DNA from: Mycobacterium sp. 852002-51971_SCH5477799-a
GTDB lineage: Bacteria > Actinomycetota > Actinomycetes > Mycobacteriales > Mycobacteriaceae
NCBI RefSeq assembly: GCF_001667145.1
Contig: NZ_LZIF01000111.1
Location: 38,863-102,862 of the forward strand
Reading direction: 5' to 3'
Length of the DNA stretch: 64,000 bases
The position numbers and the translations under genes were made by a program. Positions 1 through 7,660 of the stretch are shown in pieces; the first letter of the stretch is position 1, and each line of letters begins with the position of its first letter. The notes under the pieces were generated by a model. The model saw only the letters and a list, made by a program, of their open reading frames with translations. It ran no database searches and was not told the origin of the DNA.

Positions 1-1050
1 GGAGAACCCCTGGATGCCATCCAGAAGCTGACCTACGCCGGCGTCATCTTCTTGTTGGCACCGTTTCAGATCCTGACCGGCGCTGCGCAATCCCCGGCGA
101 TCGAGGCGGCGTTCCCGTGGTACGTGCGCATGTGGGGCGGTCGGCAATGGGCGCGAAGCCTGCACTTCCTCGGTCTAATCGCATTCCTGGTCTTCATCGT
201 CATCCACCTGTCGATGATCTTCTTCTGGAGTTGGGGCCAGCTCACCGCCGCAATGATCTTCGGCTCGGTCCGCAACGTCGGCTGGGCCACCGTCTTGTCA
301 CTGGTGATCATCGCGGCCATCGTTGCCGTGCACATCGCGGCGACGGTGTGGAGTCTGCGCCGACCCGTTCAGGTTCGCCGCGTGCTGGGCGCCGTGGTCA
401 CCCGCGCCCGCAAAATCCTACTGCGGCCGCTGAATTCGAAGCAGAACTACCCCGAGCGGATGACCTCCAAGGAACACCGGGTGAACGGCAAGCCGCCGAC
501 GAGCGCCGAGTACAAGGTGATGGCCGTGCACAACTTCGTCGATTGGCGCGTGCGAGTAGGAGGCCTGGTGGAGAACCCCGTGACGCTGGACCTGGACGAG
601 TTGCGTTGCCTCGCTGATCGACAGTCGCAGCGCGTGATGCACAACTGCGTGCAGGGCTGGACCAGCATCGGCCAGTGGAGCGGCGTGCCACTGGCCCAAC
701 TCGCCGACCACGTGCGTCCCCTGCCGCAGGCGAAATACATCTGCTTTCTGACCATGCAAGACACCGGCCGCGACGAGCCAAGCGCGGAGGGGGAGGGCCA
801 GTTCTACGAGGTGATCGATCTCGAACTCGCCTACAAGCCGCAAACTTTGCTGGCCTACGAGATGAACGGAAAGCCGCTACCCATCAAGCACGGGGCACCG
901 CTGCGATTACGTGTCGAGACCCAGGTCGGCTTCAAGATGGCGAAGTGGATCAACCAGATTGAGTTCATCGACGACTACTCCGGCATCGGCCGCGGACTGG
1001 GCGGCTGGCGCGAGGACAACGTCCACTACGACAAGGACGTGGAGATCTGA
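1..1050 (+). CDS. Cytochrome b561-type / molybdopterin oxidoreductase fusion, 5' partial
   Basis: The reading frame is open from base 1, so the true start lies outside the window. The N-terminal third is membrane-embedded: two to three hydrophobic helices with histidines placed as in b-type cytochromes (for example LHFLG and IHLSM), then a basic cytoplasmic stretch. The C-terminal half is a sulfite-oxidase-like molybdopterin domain with the family signature VMHNCVQGW, whose Cys is the expected Mo ligand, plus a conserved MNGKPLP segment. By family knowledge it would pass electrons between a Mo cofactor and membrane haem, but the substrate is unknown. The next gene follows after one base, suggesting an operon. 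Confidence 0.8.
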   Translation, partial: GEPLDAIQKLTYAGVIFLLAPFQILTGAAQSPAIEAAFPWYVRMWGGRQWARSLHFLGLIAFLVFIVIHLSMIFFWSWGQLTAAMIFGSVRNVGWATVLSLVIIAAIVAVHIAATVWSLRRPVQVRRVLGAVVTRARKILLRPLNSKQNYPERMTSKEHRVNGKPPTSAEYKVMAVHNFVDWRVRVGGLVENPVTLDLDELRCLADRQSQRVMHNCVQGWTSIGQWSGVPLAQLADHVRPLPQAKYICFLTMQDTGRDEPSAEGEGQFYEVIDLELAYKPQTLLAYEMNGKPLPIKHGAPLRLRVETQVGFKMAKWINQIEFIDDYSGIGRGLGGWREDNVHYDKDVEI

Positions 1051-1051
1051 G

Positions 1052-1405
1052 ATGACCGACATGAGTGTGCGGCCCGAGCTGATCGACCTGCAAAGCGTTG
1101 AGCGCGAACGCGTCCTAGAGCTGGTGGCCGTCAAGGGCGGTCACTGCGCCGGATGTGGCGCCAAGGATTTCTCCGTAGGACACGCGCTGTATCTCGGTTT
1201 CCTGTTCCTCGACGAGGACGACGACGCCTTCATGGTGGCGTTGACTTGCCGCAACGGCGGCTGCCCCGCGCCACGTACTGGAATCGTGTTGGCGGCCAAC
1301 GAGTTTCTGTCCGATTACCGAGAGATATCCGATGTCGAGGACATCGCGAGCCGCGCCAGGGCGAGGCAAGCTAGCGTAACGTGGGGTGGCTCGGGGTATC
1401 GCTGA
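1052..1405 (+). CDS. Small Cys-rich protein of unknown function
   Basis: This 117-residue protein begins one base after the oxidoreductase stop and is probably co-transcribed with it. It has a CxxC pair (HCAGCGAK, about residues 32-35) and a second pair in CRNGGC, an arrangement that could bind zinc or an iron-sulfur cluster. The rest is acidic and soluble, with no signal peptide. I do not recognise the family. Its position suggests an accessory or maturation role for the Mo/haem protein, but that is inference. Its last 35 bases overlap the 3' end of the convergent gene on the other strand. Confidence 0.65.
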   Translation: MTDMSVRPELIDLQSVERERVLELVAVKGGHCAGCGAKDFSVGHALYLGFLFLDEDDDAFMVALTCRNGGCPAPRTGIVLAANEFLSDYREISDVEDIASRARARQASVTWGGSGYR

Positions 1406-1703
1406 ATCGGGGCCTGGCGAGACCGTACCTCTCGATCAGATCCGACACGGAACGCAGGTCGTCACATAGGGATTGGAACCGGCGCTCGGCGGCGTCGTCG
1501 AGCAGGCCAAGACAGCTGTAGTGCACCAGCCGCCTGAACCGTCCGGCAAGCGCTGCCCCCCAACGGATTCCGAAATCATAGATCTGGCCTTCGGGCACGT
1601 CGTCGCGGCGCGCGAGCTCTTTGAGAGCAGCGACCTGGTCGGCGAGCAGCTCGAAGTCGTCATCGGTCCCGATCGGCTCGGGCTTCTGCGCTGTTGTGCT
1701 CAT
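1371..1703 (-). CDS. Hypothetical protein, about 110 residues
   Basis: Starting at MSTTAQKPEP, preceded by a GGGAG ribosome-binding site, the gene encodes a soluble, acidic, largely helical protein with no signal peptide or cofactor motif that I recognise. A longer frame reaches upstream to 1790 but lacks a better ribosome site. The 3' end overlaps the convergent Cys-rich gene by 35 bases, so one of the two stops lies inside the other gene. No function is proposed. Confidence 0.55.
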   Translation of the reverse strand: MSTTAQKPEPIGTDDDFELLADQVAALKELARRDDVPEGQIYDFGIRWGAALAGRFRRLVHYSCLGLLDDAAERRFQSLCDDLRSVSDLIERYGLARPRFSDTPSHPTLR

Positions 1704-1826
1704 CTGCACTCCCTTTACCGGCCACGCGCTGGTCACGTCGGTGCCCTCGTGCCCCGCCTGCCCGTTCGGGCTGTACCCCGGTGAGCACACCGTTACACCT
1801 GCCCGATGAACCCGAAGCCTCGCCGC

Positions 1827-2666
1827 CTACAGAATCGGTCGTCCGCCGGTCACCGCCACCCGCGCCCCGGAGATGTAACTCGCGTCATCGGAGGCCAGCA
1901 GCACGTAGATCGGGGCGAGTTCGGCGGGCTGCCCGGCGCGTCCCAGCGGCACGTTGTCGCCGAACGATTCCACACTGTCCGGCGGCATGGTCGACGGGAT
2001 CAAGGGTGTCCATATCGGTCCGGGAGCCACACTGTTGACCCGAATGCCCTTGTCGCCCAACAGCTGGGCGAGGCTGGCCGAAAAGTTGGCGATGGCCGCC
2101 TTCGTCGCCGCATAGGGCGCCAGGGTGGGATTGGGTGTGTCGGAATTGACCGACGAGCTGCCGATGATCGACGAGCCGGGGCTCATGTGCGGCACAGCCG
2201 CCTTGACGAGGTAGAAATACGCACCGATGTTGAGCCGGAAGGTGTACTCCCACTCCTCGTCGCTGATCTCGTCGAGACTCTTGCGCATCATCTGATAGGC
2301 CGAGTTGTTGACGAGGATGTCCACGCCGCCCAATTCCTGCACCGCCCGGTCTACGACGGTGCGACAGTGCGCGGCGTCGGAGAGGTCGCCGGGCACCAGT
2401 ACGCAGTTGCGGCCGGCATTGGTGACGTAACGGGCGACTTCGCGCGCGTCGTCATCCTCGTTGAGGTAGGCGATCAGCACGTCGGCGCCTTCGCGCGCGA
2501 ACGCGATCGCGACCGCGCGTCCGATGCCGCTGTCGCCGCCGGTGATGATCGCCCTTTTGCCGAGCAGTTTTCCCGATCCCTGGTAACTGTTTTCACCACA
2601 ATCGGGAATCGGGTCCATTTGCGACTGCACACCGGGGACGGATTGTTGTTGCGCTACAAAGCCCAT
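1827..2666 (-). CDS. Short-chain dehydrogenase/reductase, YghA / general-stress type
   Basis: The 279-residue protein shows the classical SDR layout: cofactor motif TGGDSGIG near residue 45, VNNSAY in the middle and the catalytic YAATK with its upstream serine run. The N-terminal tail of about 40 residues, with PIPDCGENSYQGSGKL before the Rossmann fold, is typical of the YghA / GSP39 branch, NADP-dependent oxidoreductases often induced by general stress. The substrate cannot be read from sequence. The gene stands alone, transcribed away from the MPT63-like gene. Confidence 0.8.
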   Translation of the reverse strand: MGFVAQQQSVPGVQSQMDPIPDCGENSYQGSGKLLGKRAIITGGDSGIGRAVAIAFAREGADVLIAYLNEDDDAREVARYVTNAGRNCVLVPGDLSDAAHCRTVVDRAVQELGGVDILVNNSAYQMMRKSLDEISDEEWEYTFRLNIGAYFYLVKAAVPHMSPGSSIIGSSSVNSDTPNPTLAPYAATKAAIANFSASLAQLLGDKGIRVNSVAPGPIWTPLIPSTMPPDSVESFGDNVPLGRAGQPAELAPIYVLLASDDASYISGARVAVTGGRPIL

Positions 2667-3019
2667 GCGATTTCCTTTACCGATTCAACGTGATTTGTGA
2701 TGCACAATCCGACCCGCCAGAGTCTTCGGCTCTACGGTCCAGCGTTCGACGAGCCACCGCCCCCGCCGCCGGAACATCCGGGTCGTCATCGACACCGATT
2801 ACCCTTCGGCGCGCGGCCTAATCGAGGCGGTCGAGTGTGAGTAATGATGCATTTGTTATCACCTGATGCGAAAGATACTGCTTCACAATGCCACGTAAAT
2901 TCCGCGGCTAACCGCCCGGTATCAATGCCGATGTTTAAGACGCCGGCCGCCCGGCTATTTGCTGGCTATACCTCTATGCCCTTCAGGGGGGCAATTGTTC
3001 GATACGAAAGGAATGAACA
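2667..3019. other. Divergent intergenic region, no gene seen
   Basis: This 353-base gap separates the divergent dehydrogenase and MPT63-like genes and must hold both promoters. It is clearly more AT-rich than its surroundings around 2840-2960. The right end has a good ribosome-binding site (GAAAGGAA) before the ATG at 3020, so the antigen gene has a leader. I saw no convincing -35/-10 pair, RNA gene or repeat. Confidence 0.5.
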
Positions 3020-3571
3020 ATGAAGGTCACCAAGACTGCCGTTGCGACAGCTGCCGCCGCCGGGGGGATAGCGGTGGCGACCATTTTCGCGACGCCCGCT
3101 TCTGGCGCGCCCAACATTCAGGGGTTCGGCACCAGCGAGCAACTCGTCGACGGGCCGCTGATCACCAATTACACGGTGAGCAACCTGCAGCCCAGCAACG
3201 TCACCATCCCCGGCTACACGCCGAAAGGCACGCTGTATCAGGCCGACGTCACCGCCAGATCCGATGGCGGGCTGGTAACTCCCATGGTCAACGATTTCAT
3301 CGCCCGCGGGCCCAACGGCCAAAACTACCGGGTGATCGACAAGGTTGGGGCTCCTAACGGGCTCAACCCGGCACCGATCTCCCAGGGCAACGAGTCGACC
3401 GGCACGCTGTACTTCGACGTGACCGGCGCGCCTCCGAACGGCGTCGTCTACAACGACGGGATGCAGGACATCCTGATGTGGACGTCGAACGTGCAGGGTG
3501 GCTCGGAGCCTGGCGCACCGAACAGCCCGGCACCGGGTGCCCCGCCTGCGCCGGCGCCGCACACCACCTAA
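3020..3571 (+). CDS. Secreted MPT63-family (DUF1942) protein with Pro-rich tail
   Basis: A 183-residue exported protein. Residues 1 to about 30 form a Sec signal peptide: MKVTK, a hydrophobic Ala-rich core and a cut near ASGAPN. The mature part matches MPT63 (Rv1926c) in layout: VSNLQPSNVTIPGY, then VTP.V..F.AR, NYRV, QG.ESTG and the closing YFDVTG...GMQD block, so an immunoglobulin-like beta sandwich is expected. Unlike MPT63, it continues into a C-terminal tail of about 25 residues made of Pro, Ala and Gly. The molecular role of the family is unknown; MPT63 is a culture-filtrate antigen. A strong hairpin follows the stop. Confidence 0.85.
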   Translation: MKVTKTAVATAAAAGGIAVATIFATPASGAPNIQGFGTSEQLVDGPLITNYTVSNLQPSNVTIPGYTPKGTLYQADVTARSDGGLVTPMVNDFIARGPNGQNYRVIDKVGAPNGLNPAPISQGNESTGTLYFDVTGAPPNGVVYNDGMQDILMWTSNVQGGSEPGAPNSPAPGAPPAPAPHTT

Positions 3572-3585
3572 ACCGATTGCGAATC

Positions 3586-3616
3586 CTCCCCGCGCCATGT
3601 CGAGTGGCGCGGGGAG
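3586..3616 (+). terminator. Intrinsic terminator of the MPT63-like gene
   Basis: A perfect 12-bp stem, CTCCCCGCGCCA paired with TGGCGCGGGGAG, with a 7-base loop begins 14 bases after the stop codon. It is followed by ATTTGCATTT, a T-rich stretch, which makes it one of the most convincing intrinsic terminators in the window. Confidence 0.8.
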
Positions 3617-3666
3617 ATTTGCATTTGGGGGAATCGTGGGCGCCCGAATCGGGTACTCGGTACGGC

Positions 3667-4605
3667 ATGAGTAACCCGGATCACAGGTCGGCGCCGGTAC
3701 GCGCCCAAGCGAGGCGGCAGGCCGACGACGCCCGCGCCGCGATGGAAGAACGGCGCAGCAACCAAGCCGGCGGGCTGAGCGGCTGGGTGGCCGAGCGAGC
3801 CGCGCGATGGGACCTTTCGGGCCAGGACGAGACCGCCCTGCAGCGACAGAAATATCTGTGGAATGTGCTGGTGGACTACTGGTTTCGGATGGAGATCGAC
3901 GGCTGGGAAAACATTCCGGAGAAGCCGCCGGCGCTTCTGGTGGGGATTCACTCCGGGGCCCCGTTCGTCTGGGACGCCTGGACCGTCGGCCTGCAATGGT
4001 GGCGGCGGTTCGGGCAGGAGCGCACCCTGCACGGCACCGCCCACGATGCGTTGATGGCAATTCCCTTGTTCGGGCGATACTTTCGGTCGATGGGAGTGTT
4101 GCCGGCTGCCCCGGACGCGATTGCCACCGCATTGGCGGAAGGGCGCGACGTGGCACTGTGGCCCGGCGGCGAAGTGGACTCACTGCGCCCGTGGACCGAG
4201 CGCGATCAGGCCAACCTGGCGGGACGGACCGGCTTCGTCAAGATGGCGATACGCGCGGGCGTGCCGATCGTACCGATCGCGACCGTCGGCGGTGCCGACG
4301 CGATGCCTGTGCTGATTCGCGGCGACCGGTTGTCGAAAGCTCTGCGCCTGGACCGTCTCTTGCGGCTCAAGGTATTTCCGTTGGCCGTCTCGTTGCCGTG
4401 GGGGATCGCACCGGCGGCGCTTCCGCAGCTGCCCTTGCCGGCCAAGATCAGAACCAGGTTCATGCCCGCCGTGGAACTGGACAACGATCCCGCGCGGGCC
4501 GACGACGACCGATACGTCGACCGCAAGTACCACGAAGTGCAAGACGCGATCCAGGATGGGATGAATGCGCTGGCGCGCAAGCGCGCCTTCCCGTTGTTCG
4601 GTTGA
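3667..4605 (+). CDS. Lysophospholipid acyltransferase (PlsC-like) family protein
   Basis: The 312-residue protein has an LPLAT-type core: VGIHSGAPFVWD (catalytic histidine, with an aspartate farther away than in the usual HX4D motif), then ALWPGGEVDS, resembling the EG-type acceptor motif, and VPIVPIATVGG. An N-terminal region of about 80 charged residues precedes the core. The family transfers acyl chains to glycerolipids or related acceptors at the inner membrane face; the acceptor here is not known. The ATG at 3667 was chosen over an upstream frame that runs through the terminator hairpin. Confidence 0.75.
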   Translation: MSNPDHRSAPVRAQARRQADDARAAMEERRSNQAGGLSGWVAERAARWDLSGQDETALQRQKYLWNVLVDYWFRMEIDGWENIPEKPPALLVGIHSGAPFVWDAWTVGLQWWRRFGQERTLHGTAHDALMAIPLFGRYFRSMGVLPAAPDAIATALAEGRDVALWPGGEVDSLRPWTERDQANLAGRTGFVKMAIRAGVPIVPIATVGGADAMPVLIRGDRLSKALRLDRLLRLKVFPLAVSLPWGIAPAALPQLPLPAKIRTRFMPAVELDNDPARADDDRYVDRKYHEVQDAIQDGMNALARKRAFPLFG

Positions 4606-4627
4606 TAGGCGACAAAAGCGTTCTGGC

Positions 4628-5389
4628 CTAGAGCTCTGACGCTTCCGGGTTCAGCGGGCCGGGCGCGGGCGTCGTGGTCGAGGTCCAGATCGGTGTCAGC
4701 CTCGAGCCGGCGAGCCATTCCGGTTGCGGCGGCGTTGCGGCCCGGTAGCCGACTCCCCGGACGGTGTCGACCATGAATTGGTGCCGGGTGCCCAGCTTCG
4801 CGCGCAGTCGCCGAATGTGTACGTCGACCGTGCGCACCTTGCCGGTGCTGTCGTAGCCCCAAGCCTCTTGCATCAGCCGGGTTCGGGTGAATGCCTGACC
4901 GGCATGCTGCACAAGAAAATTCAGCAATTTGAACTCGGTGAGTGTCAAACCGAGGTCGCTGCCGTCCAGCGACGCGGTGAAGCTGGCCGGATGCAGCAGG
5001 AGGTCGCCGAACTTCAGGGTGCCGTCGACCGCGCTGCGCCGGCGGCTGATCGCAAGGCGCAACCGGGCCTGTAACTCTTCGGCACCGGTGCCGGGCAGCA
5101 TCACGTCATCGAAGTTGCAGCTGTCGACGTCGACGGCGGCACAGTCCGCCGCCGCCACCAGGGCCACCACCGCGGTGCCGGGGTTGTCGGTCGTCAGTCG
5201 AGAGCTGATGTCCTGGGCCATCGCCATGTTCGTGCGCGCGTCGATGATGGCGATGTCGGCCATGGCGCACTGTCCGTCGCTGTCCGCCGCCAGGCTGGCG
5301 CGGCGCATCGGCCGCGCGAACGTCGACAACAAGGGGAGGGCGGATTCGAAGTCATCCTCATCGGTGAGCACCACCACGTCCAACGGCAT
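4628..5389 (-). CDS. Orphan OmpR/GlnR-type response regulator (Rv2884-like)
   Basis: A 253-residue protein with an N-terminal receiver-like domain (about 1-115, DIAIIDAR holding the possible phospho-acceptor Asp) and a C-terminal winged helix (about 125-225: LTLTEFKLLNFL, then VDVHIRRLRAKLG and VDTVRGVGYR). It resembles GlnR and the adjacent-position M. tuberculosis regulator Rv2884. The receiver is degenerate in the region of the acidic pocket, and no sensor kinase gene lies nearby, so phosphorylation is doubtful. A Pro/Thr-rich tail follows the wing. An AAGGAG site 2 bases upstream supports the ATG. Confidence 0.8.
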   Translation of the reverse strand: MPLDVVVLTDEDDFESALPLLSTFARPMRRASLAADSDGQCAMADIAIIDARTNMAMAQDISSRLTTDNPGTAVVALVAAADCAAVDVDSCNFDDVMLPGTGAEELQARLRLAISRRRSAVDGTLKFGDLLLHPASFTASLDGSDLGLTLTEFKLLNFLVQHAGQAFTRTRLMQEAWGYDSTGKVRTVDVHIRRLRAKLGTRHQFMVDTVRGVGYRAATPPQPEWLAGSRLTPIWTSTTTPAPGPLNPEASEL

Positions 5390-5532
5390 CTCCTTACCTC
5401 GTCACGTCCCGGTTCCCCCCCGGTCCGTAGGCACCTCTGCGGAGACGTCGTACAGAGCTAGGCGTGGGTACCCGCCCAGCCGGAAACTATGCAAAAGCTA
5501 TGTGAAAGTCAGACTTGACGATGCTGTGAACA

Positions 5533-5576
5533 AGCCGATGGGCCCGGCCCGCTTCCGCGGACCGGGCCCATCGGCT
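5533..5576 (-). terminator. Hairpin downstream of the CsbD-like gene
   Basis: A perfect 15-bp inverted repeat (arms 5533-5547 and 5562-5576, sequence AGCCGATGGGCCCGG and its complement) with a 14-base loop lies just past the CsbD-like stop at 5585. It has no clear U-tract, but its strength and position suggest it ends that transcript. It also lies upstream of the regulator gene and could insulate it. Confidence 0.7.
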
Positions 5577-5584
5577 ACGACGTG

Positions 5585-5824
5585 CTACTGGTTGTCTTTC
5601 TGGCGCTCCTCGGCCGCCTTGGCGCCACCGCGCGCGGCGTCCGCTTCGGCTTCCTTCTTCGCCGCGTCACGCTGCGCTTCGGCCTTGTCCTGCTGCGCCT
5701 GGCCCTCGCGGGTGAGGTCATCACGACCGGCCACCGCGCCTACGGCCTCCTTGGCCTTGCCCTTGACGTCCTCGACGACGCCTTTCACCGCTTCGGCAGG
5801 TCCCGACTTGTTTTCTTCAGCCAT
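5585..5824 (-). CDS. CsbD-like stress-response protein
   Basis: The 79-residue, very hydrophilic protein (Ala, Lys, Glu, Asp, Gln-rich, no Cys or Trp) begins MAEENKSGPAEA and contains the CsbD-type segment AVKGVVEDVKGKAKEAVGA followed by a charged helical tail. Members of this family accumulate in general stress in other bacteria; the biochemical role is unknown. A GAGGAGG ribosome site precedes the ATG, and a strong hairpin follows the stop. Monocistronic by layout. Confidence 0.8.
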   Translation of the reverse strand: MAEENKSGPAEAVKGVVEDVKGKAKEAVGAVAGRDDLTREGQAQQDKAEAQRDAAKKEAEADAARGGAKAAEERQKDNQ

Positions 5825-6170
5825 GGAAATGCTTCCTCCTCGTTGGCGTACTGTGAGCGATCCATTGCTCAACGGCGATCGCGAGCGATCGACCCGGTCA
5901 TACGGCGAGGCCGGTCCTCGTTGCTTAAGACCGCATAAATCTGCCGCGTTGATCCGGATTCCCATGCCAACCGCGGCTCAAACGCGAGCCCGAAGAAAGC
6001 GCATCGGCGCCGGGCTATTCCGGTACCGGCAGACTCGAAAATTGGTCCGGCGCGCCAACTGTGCCCATAATGCACCCCGTCGACGCCGCATTGTGCTGCG
6101 ATGAGGCAGGATGTGAAATGCCGTTCCGGATGTAAATCACCCGGGATGGCACTCTCATGCGAGGAGTCTG
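5825..6170. other. Divergent intergenic region before pyrH
   Basis: A 346-base gap between the CsbD-like gene and pyrH with no credible gene. It carries the short palindromic run CGATCGCGAGCGATCG near 5877-5892, a possible pyrH promoter at 6042-6071, and a GCGAGGAG ribosome site before the pyrH ATG. Nothing else stands out. Confidence 0.45.
6042..6071 (+). promoter_or_regulatory. Candidate promoter of the pyrH-frr operon
   Basis: TTGGTC (6042-6047) and CATAAT (6066-6071) are separated by 18 bases in an AT-richer patch about 100 bases upstream of pyrH. The layout resembles a housekeeping sigma promoter. This is a single-sequence match and could be chance. Confidence 0.35.
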
Positions 6171-7004
6171 ATGACGGAGTCCAGGGAGCCTCGAGTCGCC
6201 GGCTCGGCGGCTGCAAGGCGGGAGCCGGCAACCCCCAGCAATGGCGTATCGACATCCGAACCGGACACTGGACTGGGTTCGGGCGAGCCGCCGAGCCGGG
6301 CCAGGTATTCGCGGGTGTTGCTCAAGCTCGGCGGTGAGATGTTCGGCGGCGGCCAGGTCGGCCTGGATCCCGATGTCGTGGCCCAGGTGGCGCGACAGAT
6401 CGCCGAGGTGGTTCGCGGCGGTGCCCAGGTCGCCGTCGTGATCGGCGGTGGCAACTTCTTCCGGGGTGCGCAGCTTCAGCAGCGCGGCATGGAACGCACC
6501 CGTTCGGACTACATGGGCATGTTGGGCACCGTCATGAACAGCCTGGCGCTGCAGGACTTCCTGGAGAAGGAAGGCATTGTCACACGGGTTCAGACCGCGA
6601 TCACCATGGGCCAGGTCGCGGAGCCCTATCTACCCCTGCGCGCCGTGCGGCACCTGGAGAAGGGGCGGGTGGTGATCTTCGGAGCCGGCATGGGACTGCC
6701 GTACTTCTCCACCGACACCACGGCCGCACAGCGCGCCCTGGAGATCGGCGCCGAGGTGGTCCTGATGGCCAAAGCCGTCGACGGCGTGTTCGACGCGGAT
6801 CCGCGGCAGCATCCCGATGCCGAATTGATCGCCGCGATCAGTCATCGTGAGGTCATCGACCGCGGGCTACGAGTGGCCGATGCAACCGCGTTCAGCCTGT
6901 GCATGGACAATGGCATGCCGATCCTGGTGTTCAACCTGCTGACCAATGGCAATATCGCCCGAGCGGTCGCTGGTGAGAAGATCGGGACTCTGGTCACCAC
7001 CTGA
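6171..7004 (+). CDS. pyrH: UMP kinase
   Basis: Phosphorylates UMP to UDP in pyrimidine nucleotide synthesis; a cytosolic hexamer of the amino-acid-kinase fold. The 277-residue sequence has LLKLGGEMFGGG, VVIGGGNFFRG, the uridylate-binding MGMLGTVMNSLAL and the ATP-binding TDTTAAQRALEIGA. As in other mycobacteria, a variable, poorly conserved tail of about 40 residues precedes the fold. It lies directly upstream of frr, the classic pairing, and shares its orientation. Confidence 0.95.
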   Translation: MTESREPRVAGSAAARREPATPSNGVSTSEPDTGLGSGEPPSRARYSRVLLKLGGEMFGGGQVGLDPDVVAQVARQIAEVVRGGAQVAVVIGGGNFFRGAQLQQRGMERTRSDYMGMLGTVMNSLALQDFLEKEGIVTRVQTAITMGQVAEPYLPLRAVRHLEKGRVVIFGAGMGLPYFSTDTTAAQRALEIGAEVVLMAKAVDGVFDADPRQHPDAELIAAISHREVIDRGLRVADATAFSLCMDNGMPILVFNLLTNGNIARAVAGEKIGTLVTT

Positions 7005-7011
7005 ACCGAAG

Positions 7012-7070
7012 ACGCGATGACGTGCGCGTGCCAGGATGCGCAGCGCAGCAATGATGGAGGAGCGGCGCAC
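7012..7070 (+). repeat. Degenerate MIRU-like element between pyrH and frr
   Basis: The 66-base pyrH-frr gap contains GATGCGCAGCGCAGCAATG followed by ATGGAGGAGCGGCGC, ending 2 bases before the frr ATG. It strongly resembles the conserved half of mycobacterial interspersed repetitive units (pattern gatgcagagcgcagcgatgaggaggagcggcgc, from memory), which also sit between genes and carry the Shine-Dalgarno of the next one. Here GGAGGAG would serve as the frr ribosome-binding site. Confidence 0.5.
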
Positions 7071-7628
7071 ATGATTGACGAGGCTCTCTTCGACGCGGAA
7101 GAGAAAATGGAAAAAGCTGTAGCCGTTGCCCGCGACGATTTGTCGACCATCCGGACCGGGCGCGCCAACCCCGGCATGTTCTCGCGGATCGTTATCGACT
7201 ATTACGGCGCGGCCACGCCCATCACGCAACTGGCCAGTATCAACGTGCCCGAGGCGCGCCTCGTCGTCATCAAGCCCTACGAAGCCAGCCAGGTGGGCGC
7301 GATCGAGACGGCGATTCGCAATTCCGACCTCGGCGTCAACCCCACCAACGACGGCACCCTGATCCGGGTGGCGGTGCCGCAACTCACCGAAGAACGCCGG
7401 CGAGAATTGGTCAAACAGGCCAAGGGCAAGGGGGAGGACGCCAAGGTCTCGGTGCGCAACATCCGCCGCAAGGCGATGGAGGAGCTGCACCGCATCCGCA
7501 AGGACGGGGAGGCCGGCGAGGACGAGGTCGGCCGGGCCGAAAAAGACTTGGACAAGACCACCCACCAGTACGTCACCCAGATCGAAGAGCTGGTCAAGCA
7601 CAAAGAAGGCGAACTGCTGGAGGTCTAG
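7071..7628 (+). CDS. frr: Ribosome recycling factor
   Basis: Splits post-termination ribosomes together with EF-G. The 185-residue length is exactly that of the family. The sequence opens MIDEALFDAEEKMEKAV and carries the hallmark STIRTGRANPGMF, then TEERRRELVKQAKGKGEDAKVSVR-type helices of the coiled-coil domain, and RKAMEELHRIRKDGE. The start is fixed by the GGAGGAG site in the preceding MIRU-like element. Confidence 0.95.
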   Translation: MIDEALFDAEEKMEKAVAVARDDLSTIRTGRANPGMFSRIVIDYYGAATPITQLASINVPEARLVVIKPYEASQVGAIETAIRNSDLGVNPTNDGTLIRVAVPQLTEERRRELVKQAKGKGEDAKVSVRNIRRKAMEELHRIRKDGEAGEDEVGRAEKDLDKTTHQYVTQIEELVKHKEGELLEV

Positions 7629-7660
7629 CGACCGGCCAGCAGCTAAGTTCATCCACGCCA

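Noticed and set aside
2667..2830. SigF-type promoter (GTTT...GGGTAT) for the stress-like dehydrogenase or the CsbD-like gene
   Set aside because: I looked for the motif on the minus strand upstream of both genes and found no convincing pair.
2966..4183. A 405-codon minus-strand frame over the MPT63-like and acyltransferase genes
   Set aside because: It runs through a terminator hairpin and two supported genes and is Arg/Pro/Ser-rich with no motif.
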